Below are positions 11,418 to 23,100 of a DNA stretch of 64,000 bases, one piece after another. Made by a program: the position numbers and the translations under genes. Under the pieces are notes generated by a model that saw nothing but the letters and a program-made list of their open reading frames with translations, was not told the origin of the DNA and made no database searches. The DNA is from Todiramphus chloris collaris (Eukaryota > Chordata > Aves > Coraciiformes > Alcedinidae), in NCBI GenBank assembly GCA_025345505.1, contig JANVCC010000152.1:2241318-2305317 (forward strand), read 5' to 3'. The first letter of the stretch is position 1, and each line of letters starts with the position of its first letter.

Positions 11418-13158
11418 GGGGCAGGCCACTTAAGAGGACTACGAAGATGCAGTGAAGATATGCAGGTTGAAAATTAGAAGGGCCAAAGCCCACGTAGAAC
11501 TCAATCTAGCTATTGCTGTAAAAAACAATGAAAAAGTTTCTATAAATGCATTAACGACAAAAGGAGGACTAGGGAGAATCTTCATCATTTACTGGATGCG
11601 GGGGGAAACATAGTGAATAGGAATTAGGAAAAGGCTGAGGTACTTACTGCCTTCTTTGCCTCACTCTTTAATAGCAGGACTAGTTGTTTGCTGGGTTGAC
11701 AGACCCTTGAGCTGGAAGACAGGGATGGGGAACAGAAGGAAGTCTCCATAATCTGAGAAAAAATGGTTATGGACCTGATGAACCACCTAGACATACACAA
11801 ATCAACATACACAGTGTTGAAGGAACTGGCAGATATGCTTACCAAGCTACTTTACATGGTTTACTAGAAGTCCTGGCTAACCAGGGAGGTCCCAACACAC
11901 TGGAGGTTAGCAAATTTGACACCCATCTACAAGAAAGACTGGAAGGAGGATCCAGGGAACTCCAGACCTGTCAGTCTGACCTCAGTGCCAGGGAAGTTCG
12001 TGGAACAAATCATCTTGAGTGCCATAACACACCATTTACAGGACAACCAGGCAATCAGACCCAGTCAGCATGGGTTCACGAAGGGCAGGTCCTGCTTAAC
12101 GAACCTCATCTTCTTCTAGAACAATGTGACCTGCTTGGTGGATAGGGGAAAGACTGTGGATGTTGTTTTCCTGGACTTCAGTAAAGCCTTTGATACTGTT
12201 CCCCAGAGCATCCTCATGAAAAAAAAATGTCTGCCCTGGGCCTGGCCAGGTCTACACTCTGCTGGATCAAACACTGTCTGGATGGCTGGGCCCAGAGAGT
12301 GGTGATGAATGGAGTTATATCCAACTGGTGACCCGTCACAGGGCTCAGTGCTGGGGCCACTCCTGTTTAATATCTTTATCAATCATCTTGATGAGGTGAT
12401 TGAGAGCACCCTCAGTAAGTTTGATGATGACACCAATTTAGGTGGGAGTGTTGATCTGCTTGAGGGTAGGAAGTCTCTTCAGAGGGACCTGGGCAGGCTG
12501 AATTGATGGTCCAAGGCCAATCATTCGGGCTTCACCAAGGCCAAGTGCTGAGTCCTGCACTTGGTCCACAACAACCCCAGGCAATGCTACAGGCTTGGGG
12601 AGGAGTGGATGGAAAGCTGCTCAGCAGAAAGGGACCTGGGGGGCTAGAGAAGTGATTATCCAGCTGTACTCAGCATTGCTGAGGCTGCACCTTGAGTACT
12701 GTGTTCAGTTTTGGGCGCTGCAGTATAAGGAAGACATTGAGGTGCTGGAGTGGGTCCAGAGAAGTGCAACGAAGCTGGTGAAGGGTCTTGAGAACAAGTC
12801 TTATAAAGAGTGGCTGAGGGAGCTGGGGTTGTTTAATCTGAAGAAAAGGAGATTAAGGGGAGATTGTGACTCTTCTCACAAGTCACAAGTGATAGGACAA
12901 GAGGAAATGGCATCAAGTTGTGCCAGGGGAGGTTTAGTTTGGACATTAGGAAAAACATCCACACCAAGAGGGTTATCAAAGACTGGACCAGGCTGCCAGG
13001 GGAAGTGGTTGAATTGCCATCCCTGGATGTATTTAAATCTGTCTAGATATGGTGCTCAAGGATATGGTGTAGTAGTGGCCCTGGTAGAGTTAGATAATGG
13101 TTGAACTTGATCATCTTAAAGGTCTTTTCCAAACAGCAATTCTGTGATTCTGTATAAT
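11418..13158 (+). mobile_element. CR1 LINE, longest continuous ORF2 copy in the window
   Basis: This plus-strand CR1 begins upstream of the reverse-transcriptase domain ('ccacttaagaggactac' near 11427) and continues through the RT palm, the C-terminal region and the 3' end ('ttttccaaacagcaattctg', tail to about 13157). Readable blocks in order include R-P-V-S-L-T-S-V-P-G-K at about 11970, Q-H-G-F-T-K-G-R-S-C-L near 12065, and L-D-F-S-K-A-F-D-T-V near 12171. The catalytic motif is F-D-D-D at 12420-12431. Two internal losses are evident against the usual CR1 order: a short one near 11805 and a larger one of about 150-170 bases near 12640, where the E-K-D-L-G-V block jumps straight to the R-E-V-I block. 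Confidence 0.95.
11640..13104 (+). pseudogene. CR1 ORF2 (reverse transcriptase) remnant
   Basis: In CR1, ORF2 encodes an endonuclease plus a reverse transcriptase that copies the element's RNA at the nicked target. Only the RT part and the C-terminal region remain here. The endonuclease is absent. The RT is split over several frames: open at 11916-12119, at 12309-12506 and at 12595-13104, with frameshifts and a stop after each. The catalytic box reads F-D-D-D where CR1 normally has F-A-D-D, and about 50 residues between the RT and the C-terminal region have been deleted. It cannot make a functional enzyme. Confidence 0.9.
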
Positions 13159-13635
13159 AATGCATTTTTCAAAGACCAGTAAGATTAATGAGTTAAAAAT
13201 CTTTCATGAGGTCACTCAACTTTTAAAATATCCTAATGATATTAGGATAAATATATTAGCTAAAATTAATGAAATTTTCTGAATATTTACCAGAATTAGT
13301 CACTGGAGTTGTTTTTAATGTTAATTCAATTAGACTTTCTAAGAGCTTTGAATTCTCAATAATTTTTTGTTATTATTTCCTAGAACATAAAAAATGATTC
13401 AAAGTCCAGAAACTAAGAACTGCAGTAAGTCACATAGAATTTTCATCAACTGGCATGCATTTTAATCCTCATTTGAAAACCACTATTCTTATTTGCTTAA
13501 CTGATTTCTTGATAAAGTTTGAATTATAATTAATCACAACTAAAATCCTTTCTAAAAGAGAGTGATGTAAGGTACTTGCCAAAGGGGATATGACAGAAGT
13601 TTACTTTTAGTGTTTAATCCACCAACAATCATCTT

Positions 13636-14158
13636 TCTGGAGCGAGTTCACAGAAGGACAACCAAACTGGTAAAGGGTCTGGAGAACAAATTTTATGAGG
13701 AGAGGCTGAGGGAATTGGGATTGTTTAGTTTGGAGAAGAGGAGGCTGAGGGCAGACCTTAGTGCTCTCTACAACTACCTGAAAGGAGGTTGCAGTGAGGT
13801 GGGTGCAGCCTCTTCTCCCAGGTAAATAACAACAGGACTAGAGGAAATGGCCTGAAGTTGTACCAGGGGAGGCTTAGATTAGATGTTGGGAAGAATTTAT
13901 TTACTGAAAAAGTAGCCAGGCACTGGAACGGGCTGCCCAAGGAGGTGATGGGATCACCATCCCTGGAAGTATTAAAAAAAATGTGTAGGTGAGGTGCTTC
14001 AGGACATGCTCTAGTGGGATGGTGAGGTGGTTGGTTTTTTTGGTTGTTGTGGGGTTTGTTATGTTTCATTGGTTTTGTTTTGTTTTGTTTTTTGTTGACA
14101 GTTGGACACAGTGATCTTAGAGTTCTTTTCCAACTGTGACAATTCTGCAATGCTGTAA
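13636..14158 (+). mobile_element. CR1 LINE 3' half with T/G-rich insertion
   Basis: A 5'-truncated plus-strand CR1 starting at the 'ctggagcgagttcacagaag' block, about 480 bases after the preceding CR1 ends. The late ORF2 frame is open until about 13825 and then broken. The usual order continues to 'ctctagtgggatggtgaggt' near 14011, then is interrupted by roughly 65 bases of T/G-rich sequence (14030-14097, including TTTTG units). It resumes with 'gatcttagagttcttttcca' and a degenerate tail near 14140-14158. The T/G block is either an expansion in place or an insertion into the 3' UTR. Confidence 0.92.
14030..14097. repeat. T/G-rich low-complexity tract with TTTTG units
   Basis: Four TTTTG-type units at about 14071-14090 sit in a longer T/G-only stretch inside the 3' UTR of a CR1 copy. 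A similar TTTTG array occurs at 21977-22002, and a longer T/G tract lies just after another CR1 at 57.9 kb. Confidence 0.85.
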
Positions 14159-16207
14159 TCTAAAATGGCAATTACCATCTCACAGGCAAATAAAACTTAT
14201 CTGTCAAACTATGTGTTGGTACTTAGTGCACTTCTTTACGCTCTTTAGTATTATGAAAATCCATACGGTTGCAGAGGTTTTAAAAGCATTTAGCATTCAA
14301 AACAGCAGGAGCTTCTATAAACTCATAATAATAAGACTCAGAGCTATAAGATGATTCCACTTGTTTAATTTTTATTATCTCAGGAGGAATGATAGATCCT
14401 CTGCTGGCATAAACTTTTGCAGCTTACTTGACTTATATACCAGCTGGTGATTTCCCCAATATTTTTGGTTTGCTGTGCTTAAGATTAGAGTATTCACGCC
14501 TCAGTTCTGAACAACTTGAATAAGCAAAAGTTATGGCATAACCTTACAATCTCTACCAATTTTTCTAGGAGCTGAGAAAAGGACTTAGCTTCCAGACTTG
14601 GCAAGACCAATTCTGGAATGAAACTAAGGTGAAACTGAAATAAAAATGTCCAGATTCAAGCCCTTTTTTTTTTTTGTAAATTCTAGGTCTCTCTTCTATT
14701 CTAAGTTTTACCAAAATCTTACCTAGAGAATTTGTTGAGGAAATTGAATGTATGAACGTGCCAGGGCACTCACTAAGGTCACTTGTATACCTAAGCACCA
14801 AAAGGTAACCAAATGTCATGTGCTCTGGACTCTGTCAAGAGGAGCTGCAGGATGCCTTTTAGTCCCTGAATTTAATCAGTTATGAGATCATTAAATGAAC
14901 ATACCTCACAGAAGCGTTCTGTGTTGTATCATGCAAAATCACCTGCAAGTAGGATGCATACAAAGAGATCTGTTCTTTAGCTTAGGCTCCACAGGACAAA
15001 ATTAGCAATGTATTCATGGTAAAGTTTAAAGTAGAGGTTGGTATGAGCTTTGGGAAAAAAATACACCCGGTGCAGAACTTTTCTAAACTTCAGGCATACT
15101 AAAGCACAGATGTTTTATATTATCTCATTCTTCTTTAAACTGAGGTATATCTGTTGCCTCTTTTTGAACTTGCAGGTCTATCAAAAATTATATTAACCAG
15201 CTTTCATAATTGACAAGTGAACATCTTTTTCATGAACTGTCTTTCAAATTAAATATAAAAGAAATTGGCCTGGCTTATAAAAAAGCTGAATTCAATAAAA
15301 GCTTTTTTTCCCATAGGTTGCTTTTAATAGGGTCTCAAGTTATGAGTAATACTGCATGTCTGATTCTTTACTTACGTGATTCCATCGAAGTCAGGCACTA
15401 TCAGCTAACACAAGTGCAGCTCAGACTGTCAGTTATTTTAAGTATTTTTTCTAACTGGTGAGTCTTTTATTTATGTGAGTGTCCTTTTCCTTTTTATAAT
15501 GTAAGTACTGGCTTTGCTCCTCTCCACTTAGGAAAAATTAGTTCAGAGATGATAGTCTCTGTATAATTTCTGGTGTGAACTTCATTGGGCTTTGCCGACT
15601 GAAATTCATTATTTAATGTGTCCATTCTGTGTTCTAGCCCACATACTTATCTCCTTGTTGAATTTCACATGAATCATTAGTAAAGCTGTTTTTTTCCAAA
15701 CAAAAATCTAGAGAAGCTACTGAATACTTCAGCCTTCTCTACATCATCTATTATTTGCTCTGCAAACAATGTCAGGTCTTACTAGACTTATGCTTTCCTT
15801 TGTTTTTCCTATTTCAAACATATTTGTAAGTCTTTTGTATTGCTTTTATATAACCCACTTAGTGAAACTTCCCCCCCCCCCCCCCCCCCCCGCTTTGTTT
15901 TTTTTTACTCATATAAGTTTATGGCATTCTTTATTTGTTGCCATAGTCATACTCTCTGGTTCCCATTTGGTATGATTCTCTATTGATTTGCAAATCTTTA
16001 AAGACCTCTGATGCAATCATCACAATCTCTATATTTTTCTTCTTCAGTAGCCTGGTTTGCTATGGTACATCTATTTCAGTAGTTTCCAGATCTTCTGCTC
16101 TCTTACGTGTCTTGGATTATCCCAGGAAATTGCACCTCATATCCCCTGAGTTTGACACATACAGAAGTTGATTGTTGATTGCAAGAAAATGTGATGGCAT
16201 CAAAAAT
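14159..16207. other. Unique AT-rich stretch, no gene seen
   Basis: No interspersed repeat or gene is recognised. A T run is present near 14664-14676, and a long C run followed by T lies at 15871-15910. Open frames stay below about 85 codons and show no domain. Confidence 0.55.
15871..15910. repeat. Poly(C)21 followed by T-rich run
   Basis: Twenty-one consecutive C residues at 15871-15891 are followed, after 'gctttg', by a run of T to about 15906. Pure C runs this long are uncommon in vertebrate DNA and are prone to length error in sequencing. On the minus strand this is G21, able in principle to form a G-quadruplex. Confidence 0.95.
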
Positions 16208-16697
16208 CACAAAAGCATTCTAGCTGAGAGAGACCTCAGAAGATCATTCATCCACCCCCTGCCTGATGCAGGGTCAGGTAGGAGATCAGACCAAGTTATT
16301 TAAGTTATTCAAGGTTTTGTCCAGTTGGATCTTGAAAAACCTTCAAGGACAGAGATTCCATAGCCTTTATGGACCACCTTTTCCAGTACCTGACTGTGCA
16401 AATGTTGAAAAAGTTCTTATTATATCCACCTGAAACTTTTATTCTTACAGTTTGTGACCATTTTTTTCTTGTCCTCATGCCTTCCTCCTTCACAACTGTG
16501 AAGAGTTTTGCTCCATCTTCTCAAAAACCTACTCACAGGTACTGTCAGGCTGCTCTTAGGTCCCCCCGAAGCTATTTCTTCTCCATCCTGAACAAGCCCA
16601 GCTTCCTCAACCTCTCCTCACATGACAGGTGCTCATTCTGACCATTTTGGTGGCCTTACGCTGGACTTGACCAATTTATCTGCATCTCTCTTTAGAA
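16208..16697 (-). mobile_element. Old CR1 LINE fragment, minus strand
   Basis: Reading the plus strand, the inverted CR1 order is clear though diverged: 'gagacctcagaagatcattc', then 'ccctgcctgatgcagggtca', 'cttcaaggacagagattcca', 'tttcttgtcctcatgcc', 'cagcttcctcaacctctcct' and finally 'cttacgctggacttgacc'. The 3' tail is almost gone. Divergence is much higher than in the copies at 26.9 or 57 kb, suggesting an older subfamily. Confidence 0.85.
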
Positions 16698-16796
16698 ACC
16701 TGACAGCTTGCCTGAGCCCTCAGCACTGTCTTCCATGAGATCCTACCTCCCTACCTCCCTGAACAAAACTGAAGTCTGCTTGCCAGAATTCCAGTC

Positions 16797-16845
16797 TCTG
16801 TACTCTGGTACATACAGAGTACTCTGTGTACTCTGTACTCTGATC
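16797..16845. repeat. TACTCTG-type short tandem/inverted repeat
   Basis: The unit 'tactctg' recurs five times with variable spacing. One spacer, 'gtacatacagagtac', makes the first part locally palindromic (gtactctg / cagagtac). It looks like a small degenerate minisatellite. Confidence 0.8.
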
Positions 16846-17743
16846 TGCTCCTTGCCTTCCTCAGCCCCCTTGGGGCTGCAGGATTGGCACTAAATATCAC
16901 CACCCCCAACCAGTTCTGAACAGCAGATCCAGCTGCTCTTAATACTGGTTGACACAGCTGGAGACCTGACACCCTCCAGAAATATTCTGGACTACTTGAT
17001 CTCACCATGTTGCTTCACCAGCAGTTGTCAAGGAGATTAAGGTTGCCATTAAGAAGAAAAGGATCTGTGATTAGAGACTTTATGGTTCTCCCATGGTTCT
17101 AATGATACTGACAGAAAACATATTTCTCTCGTATTTAATGATAGGCTTCACTAAAAAGGCAAAACAACCTTTCACTTATGGGTAAGTATATTACAGTTTA
17201 TATGCTTTCCTGATAAATATTGTTGGCCTAAGTGTTTAAAAATAATGTTTACAGATTTTAGCTCATCTAAATGCTCATATAATTTTGTTATGCTTAAATG
17301 AGGGCACATATTTACATCTTGGCTGGTCACTATAACTGAAAAAAAAATCACTGTGTGAAAATTATATGGTATTTTTCAGTTACTTGGGGAAATTTAAGCC
17401 AATGTATGAGTTAAGTAAGTTATATAACAGCCTCATAGAACTGCATGTGTTTAATTTGTTAAATAATTTAACCGAGCCACACTTTAGATTATATTTAGTG
17501 ATAGCATAGATTAGGAGAGGTTACTTTAGATCTTGTTCTGCATCAGGCTTTCTGAACATTCCCCTTACTGTTTCTCTGCTCTCTGTGAATAACATCAGTG
17601 CCATTTTTGACAGGGTAACATATGGCTATTCTGTGGAGTTCCTGGAAAGAGACATCTAGAAAGATGACTAAGTATGGGCTTTCCCAGATGCTCTTATTTG
17701 AAACCCCGTAAAAAGGGGCAGCACCAGACAGTACCATTTGCCT

Positions 17744-17845
17744 ATGCAAATGTACAAACGCAATGAGCCAATGCAGCTAAATCAGAGTTCACTTGAAGAG
17801 GCAGCTGTACTTCACTGGTGACTTATCCTCTATAAATACCCCAGG
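17744..17845 (+). promoter_or_regulatory. Octamer ATGCAAAT plus TATA box, promoter-like arrangement
   Basis: A perfect POU/octamer site ATGCAAAT lies at 17744-17751 and a good TATA box, TATAAATA, at 17831-17838. The roughly 80-base spacing recalls octamer-driven promoters such as those of immunoglobulin V or histone genes. However, no recognisable exon follows: the next open frame (17846-18052) runs through a CR1 tail and has no familiar motif. It could be a chance pairing or part of an undiagnosed LTR. Confidence 0.25.
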
Positions 17846-17909
17846 TTGCATGTGAACTTAGTCTTACCACAGGCAATCTTTTGCTTGATGACAGCCAAAA
17901 TCATTATGC

Positions 17910-17955
17910 AATCACAGGATCATAGGATAATTCAGGTTGCAAGGGAGCTCAGGAA
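17910..17955 (-). mobile_element. CR1 3'-tail fragment, minus strand
   Basis: The sequence 'aatcacaggatcataggata' followed by 'ttcaggttgcaagggagctc' is the inverted CR1 tail plus the start of the conserved 3' block. Similarity is lost after about 45 bases, so this is a very short or very old insertion. Confidence 0.65.
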
Positions 17956-20088
17956 CACTATTTTGTGTAGTCAGTGTAGACACAAAGTCACCATCAAACA
18001 ATTTAAGATCGGCGCGCTCAAGCTTGGGTGGAGGCAGAGGGTAAACAGATAACTCCATGACATGTGAACAGAAAAACTCTGACACCAGGAAGACCTAAGG
18101 CCCATGAATACCCTCTCCTTCCTGGTAAAACATCCCTGGGTTGACCCTTTCTATATTCCACAATGAGTGTTCATTTAGAGCAACATACAGGATATATTCT
18201 GTACTTCCGAATATTTTTCTTGAAAATCTGAGCTCTGAAGTTTTGGGGTTTTTTTGATAATGGCTTCATTATGTATGTTTATTATTAATTAGAGGGGTAG
18301 CTAGATGTAAGATCTGTACCACAATTATGGCTTACTCCTCTGTAGGTGGAAAAGCAACAGTCTGATCAAAGTTAGTGCAGATTTATGTGGAAGATTTTGA
18401 GTTGAAAGTAGTTTCTGTTCCCTTGCAGCCAGAGGGAATGACTAGCACTGCATAACATCAAGTGCCTGTATACATCTCCAGAAGAAAACATACTCTTTGA
18501 ATGAAATCTTAGTAGGGGGGAAGGGAAAAGGTTGTGGTCAGCCCTGGGAGGATATGGAAGACACCTCTTGGGCTAGAGGGAGCAACTTTGGGAGAGCAAG
18601 AACCAGGCAATACAGATTACCTGTGGAGTCCTGGTGTTCATACCTGCTCAATGGTCAGCTTCAGTCCATTATTATGGAGAACACTCAGGCACCACGGTGT
18701 AGCACACTTTTGGACACTCCTCCAGGCTGTGGAATAATCCCCCATTTGAGCAAATAACCTTTGAAACACTACTGTCCCTTCTGCTGTCAGTGCAAGGGGT
18801 GTTTCTGTGATGAGGCATTCTCAAACAGACAGAAACATGCAACACTGAACAACACACTCCAAAATGATTAATGTTGTGCACCTCTGCTGCTCTAATTGCC
18901 TCAGGTGGAGAGGTACTAAGAAATTACACTGATCAGCAAAGAGTAAAAATGTATCAAGAACAGGAAGAACTGAAATAAGTATTCTATTTCTCCATGTTTG
19001 GTTTTTTTTTTTTTTTTTCTACATAGTAATAGCTCACTCAAAATCAAAATAAATAATAGGTTCTTTTGCTGTTTTACTTCAAAATTCTGGCATATCTGCT
19101 AGGAGATTAATGATGTCCTGAACAGAAGTGTGGTGACAATACAATATTTGTTTCTGTGTTAGCTTTTAAAATTTGGATAATTAAATTGACAAGCTTGTGT
19201 TGCCACAGTAAAATCTCACCAGGTTAAAACAGCCATGGGAATTAGATTGTTACAGCCCTTTTCTGTGAACTGTGCCAACATAATTTTAACACACATAAAA
19301 ACTCAGACACCAACTATCTCAAATTCAGCAGTGCCCCATAGGAGCTGTGTGGCCTGTAGACCATATACCCTCTAGGCTATGGAATCATAAAGTGGGGACC
19401 TCAGTATGGTAGCAAACTCCCTGAACTTCCCCTGGGAAATACCAGTGACCTACAACTGGGCTTGTGAAACCTGGGCAATGGAGCCAAACCACAGATATGT
19501 TACCTCTCCGTATGGTATCGCATTCTCAGTATCTCTGCTCGTTAAGCATTGCCTGAGGAACTAGAAAGAAGGTGTCCAGGGAATTTTCACTTTGGATAAT
19601 ATCTCTGTGTATACATCTGAATTATTTTCTAAGTCACGTCAGACTTCCTGATGCTTCTTTTTTTTCCTTTTTTTTTTTTTTTTTTTTAGCTGAATAAATC
19701 ACAAAGCATTGCTGGTATCTTTTTCTGAACATTAATATATCTTTTGGAAATGGAGATAGTAAATCATGAACTACAACATCCCCACTGTAGTGACAGACTT
19801 TGTACTGATTTGTACTCACACTTATACTAACAAGATACCATGACGTTGTTGTCCAGTTCTAAGAAATGGATATACTCTAGAGGATGGGTGATCCTTATTC
19901 TAAAATTATCTTTTAAAGCAGGAAGAAAAATTACACCTTCAAAATGTCTTTTTTTTTTCCCCCAGATAGCTGAAAGTTGTTTGCTGAGGAGCTAGCTCAT
20001 CTGTAGACATCTGCACTGAATGCATACACAGTGAATTCCAGCTTACTGCTTCAAAATGTAAACTATTTAGCTAAAAGCATGATGTCAT
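17956..20088. other. Unique stretch with long T runs, no gene seen
   Basis: No recognised repeat or gene. T runs of 17 and about 20 bases occur at 19002-19018 and 19668-19687. The latter is followed by 'agctgaataaatc', so it resembles a polypyrimidine tract and AG acceptor, but no coding sequence follows. Overlapping open frames of 67-86 codons near 18497-18881 have no recognised motif. Confidence 0.5.
19656..19689. repeat. Long T/C run ending in AG
   Basis: An almost pure pyrimidine stretch with 20 uninterrupted T at 19668-19687. On the minus strand it encodes only a lysine run at the end of a short frame, so it is best treated as low-complexity DNA. Confidence 0.9.
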
Positions 20089-20130
20089 GGAATCATAGAA
20101 TGATAGAATATTTTAGGTTGCAAAGTCCTG
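20089..20130 (-). mobile_element. CR1 3'-tail fragment, minus strand
   Basis: 'ggaatcatagaatgatagaa' followed by 'ttttaggttgcaaagtcctg' matches the inverted CR1 tail and the first bases of the 3' block. Nothing further of the element is recognisable. Confidence 0.65.
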
Positions 20131-23100
20131 GGAGCTGCAGTCACCAAAACTGCTTCCTGTTCTCTCACCACAAGTTGCAGAAGGGTAATGTCATTCAGTG
20201 CTTAGTCAGGAAGAACGAATCACAACTTGTTTTAAGATCACTTATATGGGATTATCAGTCTACTTTTCTTCCCTAATATTTGCATTAATTAAAATGCAAA
20301 GGTTTGGAGAGGTCAGAGCATATGGTCTCATACCATATTGCAGGCAGTAGGGAGCAGCTACCTCTGGGCTTTGTAACACAACATTTGGGAGTGAGAGGAG
20401 AGCAAAAAGTATGATCAAGTTAGGGAAAAAAGGAGTGGCCATATAAAAAATAGAAAAGGAAAAAAAAAAAATTTTTGGAAGAGCAGAGTAAGAATCTCCT
20501 TCCTGTGCAAACCTCAAGGAAAAATACATACACTGGCCCCAGCATAAGCTGAAATAAGGGGAGGAAAAGGGATTTTACAAAGTAGAAAGCACACCTGCAG
20601 AATAAGAGCAAATGAAAGAGTAGCTCCAAAGCAATTCTGAGAAGCACAAGCTTCACAGTAACAGTTACAACAACCAGTAGGAAAAGAATACAGGAGCAGT
20701 AAAACAGTCTCACAAAGGCAGCAGCTTACCCAGCTACAGTGCCATATCATCTAGCTGAAGACACACAGAGGTTGGCCTGGGAAATGATGTAATTTCCAGA
20801 TAGTGTTCAGATTCAGCAGGCAAGTATGAGGTGCCCCTTCTTGAAAGAGAGTATTGGAGAACTTTATTGCCTGTCTGGAAAGCAGCACTGCACAGCCGCT
20901 GAGGATTAGGGTGTCATGCTGTTTTAAGGAGTCATGTCCACACCACAGATACATTGAGGGAACACTCCAAAACCTGTAGCTATGAGGACTACATTATTGC
21001 AATTCAAACGCATCCAGATTGGAGGGAGGGGACCTCCAGGTCTCAGGCACCTCTCCTGTTCTCCAAGACCTTTCAGAAAAGATGGAAAGTGGCTTATCAG
21101 TAACAGCAGCCAGCTACCTCAGCACTTGTGGGTGCATACCATCAGTTTCATGCCAGACTTATACTGAATAGAAAAAAAAAAAGGTATTTTCATAAAACTT
21201 GTTTATGTGTAATTACTGGAACACATGGACAATGTGAATGGTGCTGGGTCTGCGTTAGCTAAAACCCGTACAAGTTTGAATGGACATGCAGGGGTGCAGG
21301 CAACCTCAGAGATGTTCACATACAGGGTAAAACCCAAATTTGTTTGAGATGCAAAATTATTCATTGAATTCACTCATGAACATGGACAGTCCTTTTCAAT
21401 CTTTTGATGATCATTTGGTGACACTTTGACCAAAGCAGAGGTAATGGGTTGAGCTGAGCTTGGATGTATTAGAAGAAAGAAAATTTGTCTATTACTCTTA
21501 CATGTAGTAATTTTCGTTCACCACCACCTTTGCATATAATTGACATGTTTGTGATTAGGATTACAAGACTATTTTAGGTCAAGTTTGTTGGAATGACTCC
21601 AAGACTTAGACCTGCTCTTCCTTGATGGGAGGAATGTCTTCTTATCAGTCTCTACAAAACCTTGATAAAAAAACCCAAAACAGCTAAAAAGCTAAGAAAA
21701 GTCATAACAAAGCATATAAACCAGAGTGTCTGTAAGTGCTTTATTTTACACTCAATTTTTAGGTATTCACACTCTTGCTGCTGTTTCTGTTCATCCTCAA
21801 GAAATGGTCACATATACCATATCTGTCAGAAGCTGGATGACCAATGTTCCCTTGTCATGTATAAGGCAGATGTAAGGAGATATAATAGCACCTCCTGCCC
21901 CTTCAGTTTGTCATGCTTTATGGATAAGCCATTAGTCAGTAAGTCGTTGCAAAATATGTAGAGAGAGGACCGGGGCTTTGTTTTGTTTTGTTTTGTTTTT
22001 TTCAGATTTATTCCTATTCCCTGTGATTACCTTACTTTCAGAGTACTTTTTCTCAAAAGTTGCAACTAGATTTTTGCATAAATCGCATTCAAGCCAATTA
22101 GCTAAGACGAAAAACGTGTCATATTCATATCTGGTTATTCTCCTGAATTTTTTTCAAGCTGAATTAATGTATTATACAAATGTCCTTTACCTCTTTGCCA
22201 GCAGTTACTGATGGATTCTAGAGGTAGGCTATTAATTTTATTTAGCTACAGATCTCTGTCCCAGTCACTTTTCTGTTGGTGGCTTTTAAAAGCTATGAAT
22301 TATTCTCTTTATGTCTTCAGCAGTTTTATAAGAACTAGTGTGTCAAAAGGTGGGATGATATTTTCTAAATTCTTTCTCTCCCAGTATCCATTCATCAGAA
22401 TAAAAAAATGACCAAGAGGGATTGTACTAAATTTATCTCTGAAAATGACTGGTTTTCACTGCTGATTTGCTTCTTTTCAAGCTTAAGTTTTAAAGGATTA
22501 GCCTTCCACCTTTCTGTTTCCTCTCTTCCTGACAGGTACATAACCAAACATACATATAATCCTGAAGACTCTGATGTAATCAGGCCTCTGATATTTTGAT
22601 CTTTCTTCTCTGTCTTCAGTCACAACAGATAAAAGGTCAGCAATCATGTAAAATATGTAAGAAGTAACTAAGGTGTTAAAGTCATGTGAATATAAGCTTT
22701 TCCTCCCCTTCAAAGTCAGACTTTGATATGTTCATCTGATGGTTCTTCCATGTCTCAAAAACCAGACCAGTCTTGGTGTTGAAATTTGCTGGTCCCAAGA
22801 GGACCAGCCTTTATCGTAATGACTGTAGAATCCAAGGGCAGCAAAACTCTCCCAGAGAAGTAACCTGAGGTGAGCTGTGTGCTCTGCTACCTAGAACAAT
22901 CAGGTCAAGAATACATCAAATATGTGTGAATGTAAAGTATTTTAAGAAGCAGTAACAGATTACAGATTAATACTGATGTTACTGAGCCATTCAGTTGTGC
23001 AAATCTTATGTCTTGCATAAGCATGTACTCTACATCCACCCAAATTAGATGTAGTAGTCTAAAGTCCACCTCAGTCCAAATATAGCTACTTGTTGAATCT

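Noticed and set aside
19656..19700. Polypyrimidine tract plus AG, possible splice acceptor
   Set aside because: No open frame with coding character follows and no matching donor was identified.
20420..20750. Overlapping minus-strand hydrophobic, Cys-containing frames
   Set aside because: Three frames overlap in different phases over an A-rich plus strand. None has a known domain.
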